Assembly (NCBI GenBank): GCA_016126655.1
Contig: CP065955.1
Span: forward strand, 665,001 to 729,000
Direction of reading: 5' to 3'
Length of the DNA: 64,000 nucleotides
Source of the DNA: Aerococcaceae bacterium zg-1292
GTDB taxonomy: Bacteria; Bacillota; Bacilli; Lactobacillales; Aerococcaceae
Of the stretch, positions 27,345 through 37,080 are shown in pieces. A model generated the notes under the pieces. It did not search any database and was not told the DNA's origin. It was given only the letters and a program-made list of their open reading frames with translations. A program made the position numbers and the translations under genes. Numbering within the stretch: the stretch's first letter is position 1; every line of letters begins with the position of its first letter.

Positions 27345-29029
27345 TGAATGAAAATAATCAAAATATTAAACTAGTCGGATTGGTTGCGATACTTGTGTTT
27401 GGACTATTTACGATGCGCATAGCAGAATTGAGTATCTTAAAACGCAGTAATGGCCAAGATTTAACCAGTTATTCAGACGGTATCCAAGAAAGAAGTAGTA
27501 TTACGCAAGCAAGACGGGGGACGATTTTTGATAAAAATGGTCAGCCGATTGCCATGGATACTACTTCTTATTCATTGTTTGCAATTTTACGCAATAGTGA
27601 TGATGGGATGACGGTAAAAGACTATGATTATACTGCACGAGAATTAGCTAAATACATTGATTTATCGCGAGATGAAATCCTTAAATTATTACTTAATCCG
27701 GATGCCAATCAAATTGAATTTGGTTTAGCTGGGAAAAACTTATCCAGTGAGGTTAAACAAAAAATTGAAGCTGCCAATTTACCAGGGATATACTTATATA
27801 GTGAAACAACACGTCAGTATATTAATGATTTGTTCGCATCTCATCTGATTGGCTTTGCGACACCATTAATGTCAGACACACAGTTTGGTGAAGCTGAAAT
27901 ATTAAATGGGCAAATCGGGATTGAAGCTGCCTACAATGAACAATTAAGTGGTGCCAAAACATATCAAGGGCAACAAAAGCAAGATTATTTATTAGGAGAA
28001 GACTTGTATTTAACGCTTGATGCGCGGCTGCAAAATCATCTAGAAGAATTGATGACTAATGCCCACAAAGTGTATCAACCAAAAGAAATGGGTGCATATT
28101 TAGTCGAACTGCCGACCGGAAAATTATTGGCTGCCAGTCAACGACCGAGTTTTAATCTTAATACACGTGATGGTATCGATAAAGAATGGCGGAATTTTTT
28201 AGTTGAGGAATCGTTTGAACCAGGCTCTACAGTTAAAATTTTAACGATGAGTTTGGCGTATGATCAAAAAATATATAATGAAACAGAGAAATTCCACTCA
28301 GGCTCAATTGATGTTTATGATAAGATTATTAAAGACCACAATGTTGTCGGTTGGGGGGATATTACTTTCGCTGAAGCATTAGCACGGTCAAGTAATACCG
28401 GTATGGTGACTTTAGCCAAGCGACTGGGAGACGAAAAATGGATTGAATTATTAGGACGTTTTGGTTTCGGTGCATCGACGCAGTCGCAGTTAATGAATGA
28501 AAATACTGGTAAATTTTCTTTTGACAACCCCGTTTCGCGCTATATGTCGAGTTTTGGACAAGCCTTTTCAGCCACCCCGATTCAGTTGCTTCAGGCTTTT
28601 TCTTCTGTTGGAAATAATGGTACAATGGTAAAAGTACAGTATATTGAGGGGATGGGAAATCAAAAAGAAACGTATAAGACGGTGAATTTAGGAACGCCGA
28701 TTTCGAAAGAAGCAGCTAAATATGTCCTCAACTTAATGATTGACACGGTTGAAAAAGACTATGGAACAGCCAAGCCGTTCAAAAGCTCGCTCGTTCGTGT
28801 CGCTGCCAAAACCGGTACAGGGGAAATTGCTAATGAAAGTGGTACTGGATATTTAACGGGTGACAATGATTATTTACATTCAGTCGTTGCCTTTTTTCCG
28901 GCGGAAAATCCGAAATATATGATGTATTTATTTATGAAACAACCTACCAATACGAATGGGATGATTGGTACACAAATTTTAGCCAAAATCTTCCATCCAT
29001 TTTTAGAGAAGATTTTAGTGGATCAATAA
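27344..29029 (+). CDS. ftsI: Division-specific class B penicillin-binding protein (FtsI/PBP2B)
   Basis: 561-residue septal transpeptidase that cross-links peptidoglycan with FtsW. One N-terminal transmembrane helix precedes a dimerisation domain (about 50-230), then the transpeptidase domain with S295-T-V-K298, SSNTG and KTGTGE. It ends soon after the transpeptidase fold and lacks the C-terminal PASTA domains found in most Firmicutes counterparts (about 700 residues). The reading frame is intact, so this is a genuinely short form rather than a frameshift product. It overlaps ftsL by one base and is followed by murE. Confidence 0.93.
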   Translation: MNENNQNIKLVGLVAILVFGLFTMRIAELSILKRSNGQDLTSYSDGIQERSSITQARRGTIFDKNGQPIAMDTTSYSLFAILRNSDDGMTVKDYDYTARELAKYIDLSRDEILKLLLNPDANQIEFGLAGKNLSSEVKQKIEAANLPGIYLYSETTRQYINDLFASHLIGFATPLMSDTQFGEAEILNGQIGIEAAYNEQLSGAKTYQGQQKQDYLLGEDLYLTLDARLQNHLEELMTNAHKVYQPKEMGAYLVELPTGKLLAASQRPSFNLNTRDGIDKEWRNFLVEESFEPGSTVKILTMSLAYDQKIYNETEKFHSGSIDVYDKIIKDHNVVGWGDITFAEALARSSNTGMVTLAKRLGDEKWIELLGRFGFGASTQSQLMNENTGKFSFDNPVSRYMSSFGQAFSATPIQLLQAFSSVGNNGTMVKVQYIEGMGNQKETYKTVNLGTPISKEAAKYVLNLMIDTVEKDYGTAKPFKSSLVRVAAKTGTGEIANESGTGYLTGDNDYLHSVVAFFPAENPKYMMYLFMKQPTNTNGMIGTQILAKIFHPFLEKILVDQ

Positions 29030-29057
29030 TTGAGTGTAAATGGAAAGAAGGAATTGC

Positions 29058-30548
29058 ATGGATGCAGTAAACTTAATGAGTAAATTGCAAACTGCAGTTG
29101 TCTATGGTGAGCCTTTAGACAATAAGCAGATTCAGTCATTAGTACATGATACCCGGCAAGTATCAGCAAACAGTTGTTTTATTGCGATTCGAGGGGAGCG
29201 GTTTGACGGCCATCAAGCAATAGAATCAGTCGTCAATGCAGGTGCTACCGTCGTTATCGCTGAAGCTTTTAATGAAGCGTGGCTAGCGTTACCGGTATCA
29301 ATTGTCGTCGTGCCGTCAACGTATCGCGCGCAGGCGATATTAGCAAATGCCTTTTATCAAGAGCCTTCGACAAAACTAAATATGGTTGCCATCACTGGTA
29401 CAAATGGAAAAACAACAACGAGTACAATGATTAGTGAATGGTTGATGCAACTGCAACGCAAAACGGGATTGCTTGGGACCTTGCATTATAAAGTGGACAA
29501 AACATATTATCCGGCGGTAAACACCACACCGAATGCTTTAGAATTACAACGATTATTTAACGAAATGGTGGATGCGGGTTGTACAGATGCGATTATCGAA
29601 GCTTCGTCACACGCTTTGCAGTTAGGTCGACTGTGGTATACGGATGTTGATTGTGCGATTTTTACTAATTTGACACGTGAACATTTAGATTTTCATCAAA
29701 CAATGGACGCGTACGCCTATGCCAAAAGTTTGTTGTTTGCACAATTAGGACAACATTTTCAACACGGTAAACCGAAAGTTGCAATTGTTAATGCAGATGA
29801 TTCGTACAGTGCTATTATGAGTCAAGCAACAGCAGCAGAAGTAGTGACTTATAGTGTCCGCGATAGACACGCAACGGTTTATGCGAGTGATATTAATGTG
29901 GAACAAAATTTTATGACCTTTACATTGCATGACCGCCAACATACGTATGCGATTACGCTTAATATGATTGGTGAGTATAATGTATCGAATTATTTAGCAG
30001 CATATAGTTGCTTAGCTTATTATTATCAAATTGAGCCGGAACAGATTATAGCGGCTGCGAGTCAATTTAAGGGTGTCACAGGCAGAACCCAGATGATTGA
30101 TTGCCAACAATCGTTTCAAGTAGTAGTTGATTTCGCACATACACCTGATGCGATTGAAAATGTGTTATCAACTGTTGCTAAAAGTAAAAAAGGTAAACTG
30201 ATTACATTAATTGGTCATAGTGGCGGTAATCGGGATAGCGGAGCACGACCTGAGATTGGTGATATTGTCTTTAGATATTCTGATTATATTGTCTTTACCG
30301 CTGATAACCCGCGTCATGAGTCAGTGCAAAAAATTTGTCGTGAATTAATTGGTACACATACCGAAAAAGATTATGTGGTAATTGAAGACCGTATCGAAGC
30401 GATTCATTATGCATTAAGTATCGCCCAAGCTGGAGACAGTCTTGTCTTTGCAGGTAAAGGTGGCGAACCTTATCAAGTCATTGGTGATGATTATGTGCCT
30501 TTTAATGAAGCTGAGATTATTACAACCTATTTAACAGAGAAAAAATAA
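29058..30548 (+). CDS. murE: UDP-MurNAc-tripeptide ligase MurE
   Basis: 496-residue cytoplasmic ligase that adds the third stem-peptide residue to UDP-MurNAc-L-Ala-D-Glu. ATP site TGTNGKTTT, central domain EASSHALQLGRL, and C-terminal motif DNPRHES are seen. The DNPR motif contacts meso-diaminopimelate in DAP-type enzymes (E. coli, B. subtilis), whereas Lys-type enzymes carry other sequences, so the likely substrate is meso-DAP. ATG 29058 has AAGGAA four bases upstream; the ATG at 29040 lies before this RBS. mraY follows. Confidence 0.93.
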   Translation: MDAVNLMSKLQTAVVYGEPLDNKQIQSLVHDTRQVSANSCFIAIRGERFDGHQAIESVVNAGATVVIAEAFNEAWLALPVSIVVVPSTYRAQAILANAFYQEPSTKLNMVAITGTNGKTTTSTMISEWLMQLQRKTGLLGTLHYKVDKTYYPAVNTTPNALELQRLFNEMVDAGCTDAIIEASSHALQLGRLWYTDVDCAIFTNLTREHLDFHQTMDAYAYAKSLLFAQLGQHFQHGKPKVAIVNADDSYSAIMSQATAAEVVTYSVRDRHATVYASDINVEQNFMTFTLHDRQHTYAITLNMIGEYNVSNYLAAYSCLAYYYQIEPEQIIAAASQFKGVTGRTQMIDCQQSFQVVVDFAHTPDAIENVLSTVAKSKKGKLITLIGHSGGNRDSGARPEIGDIVFRYSDYIVFTADNPRHESVQKICRELIGTHTEKDYVVIEDRIEAIHYALSIAQAGDSLVFAGKGGEPYQVIGDDYVPFNEAEIITTYLTEKK

Positions 30549-30561
30549 TGGAGGATTGACA

Positions 30562-31512
30562 ATGGAATTAATATTACCATTATCGGTAAGTTTCGCGATT
30601 ACGGTATCGATTATGCCATTTTTTATCGGATACTTTAATTATAAGAAGATTGGACAAACGACACGAGAAGAAGGGCCGAGTTGGCATGAAGTTAAGACAG
30701 GGACTCCAACAATGGGAGGAACTGTTTTCGTCTTGGCAATATTGATTACCTTACTTATTAGCGCATGGATAATGAACTTATTAAATGGTACCACGTGGAT
30801 GGTTTTATTAACCTTCTTATTATTTGGCGGTATCGGATTTGTCGATGATTTTATTAGTATTTTTAAAAAGCAAAACGAAGGTTTAACAGCTAAACAAAAG
30901 TTTATACTTCAGTTGATTTTTTCAGGCTGCATTATTTTAGTAGGGGTATTGACCAATGTCAGTATTTCCATCCCGGTTATTTTTACACAAATTAATAATC
31001 CGATTATCTTAATTGCGTTTTCGTTCTTTTGGATTACTGGTTTTTCTAATGCTGTCAATTTAACCGATGGGTTAGATGGCTTAGCAACTGGATTGAATAT
31101 TATTGCCTACAGTGCCTATTCGGCAATGGCTTTACATCAACAACATACAACGATTGCCTTGGTGTGTTTAACGGTTGTCGGTGCGTTATTAGGGTTCCTT
31201 ATTTATAACAAAAAGCCTGCTAAAATTTTTATGGGTGATGTGGGGTCACTGGCATTAGGTGCTGGTTTAGCGGTGATTTCAATTTTATTAAATAATCCGT
31301 GGAGTTTACTTATTATTGGTATTGTTTTTGTGGTTGAGACTGCGAGTGTTATTTTACAAGTGTGGTCCTTTAAAACAACGGGCAAACGATTATTTAAAAT
31401 GAGTCCGATTCACCACCATTTTGAAATGAGTGGCTGGTCAGAGACTAAAGTGGTTAATGTATTTTGGCTAGTCGGATTGATTGCGGCAATCGTATATACG
31501 GCAATTTTCTAG
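30562..31512 (+). CDS. mraY: Phospho-MurNAc-pentapeptide transferase
   Basis: 316-residue polytopic membrane enzyme that transfers phospho-MurNAc-pentapeptide to undecaprenyl phosphate to make lipid I. About ten transmembrane helices are visible. Signature motifs are GTPTMGG (near 48), FVDDF (catalytic Asp pair, near 95), NAVNLTDGLDGLA (near 170) and PIHHHFE (near 288). ATG 30562 lies seven bases after GGAGG. It is followed by murD as in most clusters. Confidence 0.96.
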   Translation: MELILPLSVSFAITVSIMPFFIGYFNYKKIGQTTREEGPSWHEVKTGTPTMGGTVFVLAILITLLISAWIMNLLNGTTWMVLLTFLLFGGIGFVDDFISIFKKQNEGLTAKQKFILQLIFSGCIILVGVLTNVSISIPVIFTQINNPIILIAFSFFWITGFSNAVNLTDGLDGLATGLNIIAYSAYSAMALHQQHTTIALVCLTVVGALLGFLIYNKKPAKIFMGDVGSLALGAGLAVISILLNNPWSLLIIGIVFVVETASVILQVWSFKTTGKRLFKMSPIHHHFEMSGWSETKVVNVFWLVGLIAAIVYTAIF

Positions 31513-31537
31513 GCGTGAGTGAGTGGAGGCATGAAAA

Positions 31538-32914
31538 ATGGAATACAGCGAGTTAAAAGATAAAAAAGTGCTCGTATTAGGTTATGCAATGACAGGGAAA
31601 AGTGTGGCAGAGTACTTACTGAATGCTGGCGCTAATGTGACGATTAATGACCGCAGCGATTTAATGAATGATGCAAGTATTCAATCGTTTATCGAGCGCG
31701 GTGTAACGGTGATTGGTGGTGAACATCCCTTATCATTAGTAGACGAAACGCTGGATTTTATCGTGAAAAATCCAGGTATTCCGTACACAAATCCAATACT
31801 AGAAAAAGCACAATTAATCTCTATACCGATTTACACTGATGTTGAACTCTTCTCATGGGCAAATCCTGGTGTCCTTGTCGGTATAACTGGCAGTAATGGT
31901 AAGACAACTACAACAAGTTTGGTTCATCATATTATTAAATCAAGTCCATTAACTGTACATCTAGCTGGTAATATTGGAATTCCTACATTATCTGTATTGC
32001 CTACGGTAAAAGCAGAAGATGTGGTAGTGATGGAATTATCGAGTTTTCAATTAATGGGAACCGAGCATTTTAAACCCCATATCGCTGCAATGACTAATAT
32101 TTATGAAGCGCATTTAGACTATCACGGCTCAAAAGCGGATTATGTAGATGCTAAAATGAATCTCATACGCAATCAAACGACTGAGGATTATTTAATTTAT
32201 AATGCGAGTTCAACCGACATTGTCGCGGGAATATCACAAAGTAGCGCTCAAAAAATTCCGTTTGCATTGGCACCCGTTGATGATGTAGTTCGAGCTCAAG
32301 GTGTATATTTTGAAGATGGAGTTATCTTTTTTAAAAACGAGCCAGTATTAAATCAAGCAGATATACAAATTCCAGGCGAACATAATATTGAAAATGTATT
32401 GGTAGCAGTAGCCATCGCTAAATTATTAGATGTTTCTGACGAAATCATCCGACAAGCGGTGCGGACTTATCAAGGTGTTCCTTATCGTATCCAACCATTA
32501 GGCCAATTTAATGGGGTAAGTTACTATAATGATTCGAAAGCGACAAATACACAAGCGACGATTACTGCACTAAAAAGTTTTGCGCAATCAATCATTTATA
32601 TCGGTGGTGGTTTGGATCGGGGAAATGAATTTGATGAATTAATACCCTATTTATCAAAGGTTCAAGCAGCGTATTTATACGGAGAATCAAAAGAAAAAAT
32701 GAAGAAAGCTTTTGATGCTGTTCATACACCGATGGTGACTTTATGTGACGATTTATTGATGGCAACCGAACAAGCGATTGCTATGGCACAACCTGGTCAA
32801 GTCGTTTTGTTTTCACCGAGTTGTGCAAGTTGGGATCAATTTAAAAATTATGAAGAACGCGGTGCACTCTTTACACAGCGTGTGTTACAATTAAACAAAG
32901 AAATTAGCGAGTGA
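31538..32914 (+). CDS. murD: UDP-MurNAc-L-alanine:D-glutamate ligase
   Basis: 458-residue Mur ligase that adds D-glutamate in the cytoplasm. N-terminal Rossmann-like domain LVLGYAMTGKSVAEYL, ATP site GITGSNGKTTTTSL (near 115), EAHLDYHG, and C-terminal domain with YYNDSKATNTQAT and LFSPSCASWDQF are intact. In related genomes murG follows directly. Here divIB follows after 23 bases and murG is absent. Confidence 0.96.
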   Translation: MEYSELKDKKVLVLGYAMTGKSVAEYLLNAGANVTINDRSDLMNDASIQSFIERGVTVIGGEHPLSLVDETLDFIVKNPGIPYTNPILEKAQLISIPIYTDVELFSWANPGVLVGITGSNGKTTTTSLVHHIIKSSPLTVHLAGNIGIPTLSVLPTVKAEDVVVMELSSFQLMGTEHFKPHIAAMTNIYEAHLDYHGSKADYVDAKMNLIRNQTTEDYLIYNASSTDIVAGISQSSAQKIPFALAPVDDVVRAQGVYFEDGVIFFKNEPVLNQADIQIPGEHNIENVLVAVAIAKLLDVSDEIIRQAVRTYQGVPYRIQPLGQFNGVSYYNDSKATNTQATITALKSFAQSIIYIGGGLDRGNEFDELIPYLSKVQAAYLYGESKEKMKKAFDAVHTPMVTLCDDLLMATEQAIAMAQPGQVVLFSPSCASWDQFKNYEERGALFTQRVLQLNKEISE

Positions 32915-32937
32915 TTGTTTGAGAAAGGAGCATGGCG

Positions 32938-33849
32938 ATGCCGAATATATTTGAAGATGACTTAATTGTCGAACAAACGCCAAATAATCATCCTGCACCC
33001 AATCGTCATGTCTCACCCAGACAGAAACATAGACGACCGGGGCAGCCATCTTTCAATCCACAACATCCTGAGCATCAGAAAATTAATTGGACAAAGGGAT
33101 TGCCTGTTAAAGGGCGGGTTGAATTGTTTTCTGTTACAGCAGTTATCTTTATGGTGATGTGGCTATGTGGCTGGCAATTGTTGCCATTTAATAAGGTGAA
33201 TCAGCTACTCGTCCGTCAAAATAAATTTGCTAGCACCCAGGAAGTAGCAGCTGCATCTGGTATCCGCTCATTAGATTCGGTAAAAGATGTGATGGCTAAG
33301 CGCGAAAGCATTGAAAAACAAATTATTCAAAAAAATCCAGTTGTATCAGGCGTGGTATTTCAACGTAAAAATTGGAAGCGATTGGACATGGTTGTCAAAG
33401 AACATCAGATTGTTGCGATAGTTCAAGATGGCGCACGCTACTATCCTTTATTGGAAAATGGCGAATTACTAGGGATAGAATTAAATAAAACACAAGTAAA
33501 GTCTGATTGGCAAAAGGTACCTTTAATTGATCAAGTGTCCCAACAAGGAAAACTCGTTGCCACCGCTCGTGCTTTAAAAAATATTAATGACGAGGTACTT
33601 GAAAAAATTGCTGTGGTTCGTATGTCAACGGATTTAAATAAACCCAATGGTTTAACCTTATTGATGAAAGACGGCATGCGCGTTAAAGCCATCAATGCGA
33701 CATTAGCAGAGAAAATTAATAATTACCCGCGGATGCGTGAATTAATTGGTAACCAAGCAGGACTTATTAATTTAGAAGTCGGCGCCTACTTCACACCGGA
33801 AGTCGCTAATGCTAATAGTATCAAGTTGGATAGTAATTTAGATAATTAA
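32938..33849 (+). CDS. divIB: Cell division protein DivIB/FtsQ
   Basis: 303-residue bitopic divisome protein. The long, polar, Pro/His/Gln-rich cytoplasmic N-terminus (about 1-55) is followed by one transmembrane helix (about 58-80, VTAVIFMVMWLCGW), a POTRA domain (about 85-155) and the beta domain. It works with FtsL and DivIC. ATG 32938 is seven bases from GGAG; the ATG at 32932 is too close. The predicted terminator at 33863 separates it from ftsA. Confidence 0.92.
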   Translation: MPNIFEDDLIVEQTPNNHPAPNRHVSPRQKHRRPGQPSFNPQHPEHQKINWTKGLPVKGRVELFSVTAVIFMVMWLCGWQLLPFNKVNQLLVRQNKFASTQEVAAASGIRSLDSVKDVMAKRESIEKQIIQKNPVVSGVVFQRKNWKRLDMVVKEHQIVAIVQDGARYYPLLENGELLGIELNKTQVKSDWQKVPLIDQVSQQGKLVATARALKNINDEVLEKIAVVRMSTDLNKPNGLTLLMKDGMRVKAINATLAEKINNYPRMRELIGNQAGLINLEVGAYFTPEVANANSIKLDSNLDN

Positions 33850-33862
33850 AAATATTTTAGTA

Positions 33863-33900
33863 GGTCATTTGATGATTTTTCTTCAAATGATTTCTTTTTT
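33863..33900 (+). terminator. Hairpin between divIB and ftsA
   Basis: 8-bp stem TCATTTGA/TCAAATGA with a 10-base loop, followed by TTTCTTTTTT. It probably ends or attenuates the upstream part of the dcw operon, giving ftsA-ftsZ separate control. Confidence 0.75.
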
Positions 33901-33976
33901 ATGATAAAATTGTGGAGAACTTATAGTAGAAAACTCCTATTATAACAACGAAAATAAATGAGGGGGTTACATTTGA

Positions 33977-35419
33977 ATGAGAAATCATGAACGATTTGTG
34001 AGTTTAGATATCGGTACAACATCAATTAAAGTCGTTGTAGCAGAATATATTAATGGGCAAATCAATATTATTGGAGTAGGAAACGAAAAATCTAGAGGAT
34101 TAAGTCGTGGTGTGATTGTCGATATTGATGAGACAGTTTACTCTATCCAACAAGCAGTCGCACAAGCGCAACAAAAAGCGAATGTGCAAATTAAAGAAGT
34201 GTCAGTGGGTATTCCAAGTAATAAATTAGGATTAGAATCTTGTCACGGTATGATTGCTGTTTCAAGTGAAAACCGTGAAATTACTAATCGTGATGTAGAT
34301 AATGTGATTACTGCAGCTAAAGTTCGTTCAGTAGCACCAGAACGTGAAATTATTTCAGTAATTCCAGAAGAATTTATTGTCGATGGATTTACCGGTATTC
34401 GTGATCCGCGAGGAATGATAGGTGTACGTTTAGAATTATACGCAACACTATTAACGGGTCCACGGACCATTATCCATAATATTAAGCGCTGTGTAGAAAA
34501 AGCCGGACTTGAAATAAAAGAATTAGTTTTACAACCACAAGCGATTGCAGAAGTGGCACTATCTCAAGACGAACGTGAATTTGGCACTGTGATTATTGAT
34601 ATGGGTGGCGGACAAACTTCCGCATCAATTATTTATGATAACCAATTAAAATATTCATTTGTCGACCAAGAAGGTGGCGACTTTGTTACGAAAGATATTT
34701 CCATTATTTTGAATACGTCATTAGAGAGTGCAGAACGCATTAAACGTGAATATGGTTATGCGATTGCTAGTCAAACATCAGATGAAGAGTATTTTCCAGT
34801 GGAAACGGTCGGTAAGAAAGAGCCCGTTCGTGTGGATGAACGCTATTTAGCGGAAATTATTGAAGCGCGCTTGTCACAAATTTTCGAAACCATACAAGAA
34901 GATTTGGGAGCAGTGGATGCATTAGACTTACCAGGTGGCTTCGTCATTACAGGTGGAGCAGCGTCCTTACCAGGTGTGTTGGATTTAGCACAAAAATATT
35001 TTGGCAGCAAAGTCCGTATTTATATTCCTGAACAAATGGGAATGCGTAACCCTGTGTTTACAACAAGTATGGGGATGATTGAATATGTCGCTGGACTCGA
35101 TGATGTGCATCGTATTGCACAAGGAACGTATCACGCTGGACAATCACGTATGATTCAGCCGTCGATGCCAAATCACGATGCTAGTGCAGATTATTACCCA
35201 ACTAGTACCGGTGGCACGCGCAAAATTGATCGTCAACGACCGCAGCCATCAATGCGTCAAGAGCCAAGTCGACCAGTTGAAGCAGATTATCATCAATATG
35301 ACGAGTCATATTCAGATTATGAGTATTATGACGACAATGATAATGGCACATACGAAGAACCATCCGATGGTTCTATCGGCTCTAAAATTAAATCATTCTT
35401 CAATACATTTTTTGATTAA
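33977..35419 (+). CDS. ftsA: Cell division protein FtsA
   Basis: 480-residue actin-like protein that tethers FtsZ to the membrane. Phosphate-1 SLDIGTTSIKVVV, the 1C insertion typical of FtsA, phosphate-2 IIDMGGGQTSASI and adenosine motif GFVITGGAASLPG are present. The C-terminus has a disordered, basic then acidic Tyr/Asp-rich linker (about 385-460) and ends with the amphipathic membrane helix GSKIKSFFNTFF. ATG 33977 has AGGGGG ten bases upstream. Two hairpin repeats separate it from ftsZ. Confidence 0.95.
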   Translation: MRNHERFVSLDIGTTSIKVVVAEYINGQINIIGVGNEKSRGLSRGVIVDIDETVYSIQQAVAQAQQKANVQIKEVSVGIPSNKLGLESCHGMIAVSSENREITNRDVDNVITAAKVRSVAPEREIISVIPEEFIVDGFTGIRDPRGMIGVRLELYATLLTGPRTIIHNIKRCVEKAGLEIKELVLQPQAIAEVALSQDEREFGTVIIDMGGGQTSASIIYDNQLKYSFVDQEGGDFVTKDISIILNTSLESAERIKREYGYAIASQTSDEEYFPVETVGKKEPVRVDERYLAEIIEARLSQIFETIQEDLGAVDALDLPGGFVITGGAASLPGVLDLAQKYFGSKVRIYIPEQMGMRNPVFTTSMGMIEYVAGLDDVHRIAQGTYHAGQSRMIQPSMPNHDASADYYPTSTGGTRKIDRQRPQPSMRQEPSRPVEADYHQYDESYSDYEYYDDNDNGTYEEPSDGSIGSKIKSFFNTFFD

Positions 35420-35443
35420 TAAATCTAATTAGAACAAAACAAA

Positions 35444-35599
35444 GTGAGAGCGCGGGCGCTTTGCCTTGAACCACTGGAAAACATGGTGCGAGAGAGGACG
35501 TTCTGACTCGAACCACTGGAGCAAAATACCGGCGTGCGAGAAACGCACAGAGGAATTTTGTGAAGTGGACGTCAAGGCAGCCCAAGCGAACCAAAATTA
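35444..35599 (+). repeat. Hairpin repeat R5a between ftsA and ftsZ
   Basis: Head GTGAGAG and GCCTTGAACCACTGGA, then a second head (GACTCGAACCACTGGA) joined through AAAACA-TGGTGCGAG, one apical hairpin GTGCG/CGCAC and one tail GTCAAGGC. It looks like a composite whose second tail was lost, perhaps by recombination between heads. Bases 35511-35599 match 35631-35719 with a single difference (C35570 versus T35690). Confidence 0.85.
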
Positions 35600-35605
35600 A
35601 ACAAA

Positions 35606-35719
35606 GTGAGAGCGCGGGCGTTTTGCCTTGAACCACTGGAGCAAAATACCGGCGTGCGAGAAACGCACAGAGGAATTTTGTGAAGTGGATGTCAAGGCAG
35701 CCCAAGCGAACCAAAATTA
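35606..35719 (+). repeat. Hairpin repeat R5b, complete single copy (ftsZ leader)
   Basis: Best-preserved single copy. Nested pairings from base to tip: GGGC/GCCC, GCCTTGA/TCAAGGC (T-to-C pairings kept), CCACT/AGTGG, CAAAAT/ATTTTG, ACC/GG, and GTGCG/CGCAC with loop AGAAA. It ends one base before the GAGGAGG of ftsZ. Confidence 0.88.
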
Positions 35720-35735
35720 CGAGGAGGAACTCTTA

Positions 35736-37019
35736 ATGGAATTATCATTTGATTCAACAATGAACCAAACTGGTGCGGTAATTAAAGTTATCGGTGTTGG
35801 TGGCGCTGGCGGTAATGCAGTCAATCGTATGATTGTTGAAAAAGTACAAGGCGTTGAATTTATCGTAGCCAATACAGACACCCAAGCATTAGCGGGTTCG
35901 AATGCAGAACATAAGATTCAATTAGGCCCAAAAGTAACGAAAGGCTTAGGTGCTGGGTCATTACCTGAAATTGGTCAAAAAGCAGCAGAAGAAAGTGAAG
36001 AACAAATTCGTCAAGCATTAGAAGGCGCTGATTTAGTCTTTGTGACTGCTGGTATGGGTGGTGGTACCGGAACAGGTGCTGCACCAATTGTTGCAAAAAT
36101 AGCGAAAGATTTAGGTGCCTTGACGGTTGGTGTGGTCACACGCCCGTTCACTTTTGAAGGTCCTAAACGTGGACGTTTTGCTGCAGAAGGATTAAAAAAT
36201 TTAAAAGAAAACGTTGATACACTCGTGATTATCTCTAATAATCGCTTGATGGAAGTTGTTGACCGTAAAACACCGATGCTAGAAGCATTTAGCGAAGCAG
36301 ATAATGTATTACGTCAAGGTGTACAAGGTATTTCAGATTTGATTACAGCACCAGGATATGTTAACTTGGACTTTGCTGATGTTAAGACGGTAATGAAAGA
36401 CCAAGGTACTGCTTTAATGGGTATTGGGGTTGCAAGTGGCGAAAATCGTACAGCGGAAGCAACGAAAAAAGCTATTTCCTCACCATTATTAGAAGTATCT
36501 ATCGATGGTGCAGAACAAATCTTATTAAACATTACCGGTGGTTCTGACTTGAGCTTATTCGAAGCACAAGATGCAAGTGAAATTGTAGCAAATGCTTCTT
36601 CAGGTGATGTGAACATTATCTTTGGTACATCTATCAATGATAATTTGGGTGATGAAGTTATCGTTACTGTTATCGCAACTGGTATCGACCAAGAAAAAAA
36701 TGAGCGTAATAAAGTGAACGCTCGTCAACCACGTTCACCATTTGCTAGTAATGCTCATACAGCGCCTGTCAATGATGCACCAACAGCTAGCAATAATGCA
36801 CCAACTCAATCATTTGAGACTGCTACACGCCGTCAAGAAGAACGTGATTTATTCAGTAATTGGGATATTAAACGTGAACAGAATACGCGTGAAGTATCGA
36901 CAGATGTACCATCAAGAACATTTCAACGTAATGAACAAGAACCAACACGGAAAGTAGATGTAGTAGAAGACGATGAGTTAGATACACCGCCATTTTTCCG
37001 TAAAAGACATCGTCAATAA
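35736..37019 (+). CDS. ftsZ: Cell division protein FtsZ
   Basis: 427-residue tubulin homologue that forms the Z ring. N-terminal [20 protein letters not shown], tubulin signature [10 protein letters not shown], synergy loop and the C-terminal peptide [15 protein letters not shown] (binds FtsA and others) are intact, joined by a roughly 90-residue disordered linker. The true start is ATG 35736 behind GAGGAGG; the frame stays open upstream through the hairpin repeat, which would give a false 36-residue extension. A terminator follows. Confidence 0.97.
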   Translation: MELSFDSTMNQTGAVIKVIGVGGAGGNAVNRMIVEKVQGVEFIVANTDTQALAGSNAEHKIQLGPKVTKGLGAGSLPEIGQKAAEESEEQIRQALEGADLVFVTAGMGGGTGTGAAPIVAKIAKDLGALTVGVVTRPFTFEGPKRGRFAAEGLKNLKENVDTLVIISNNRLMEVVDRKTPMLEAFSEADNVLRQGVQGISDLITAPGYVNLDFADVKTVMKDQGTALMGIGVASGENRTAEATKKAISSPLLEVSIDGAEQILLNITGGSDLSLFEAQDASEIVANASSGDVNIIFGTSINDNLGDEVIVTVIATGIDQEKNERNKVNARQPRSPFASNAHTAPVNDAPTASNNAPTQSFETATRRQEERDLFSNWDIKREQNTREVSTDVPSRTFQRNEQEPTRKVDVVEDDELDTPPFFRKRHRQ

Positions 37020-37030
37020 TTAGGCTTTAC

Positions 37031-37060
37031 AAAACCACTGGTAGGAGACTGGTGGTTTTT
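37031..37060 (+). terminator. Terminator after ftsZ
   Basis: Stem AAAACCAC/GTGGTTTT with a 13-base loop and trailing T. Confidence 0.8.
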
Positions 37061-37080
37061 CAAATGGAAAATAATAACGT

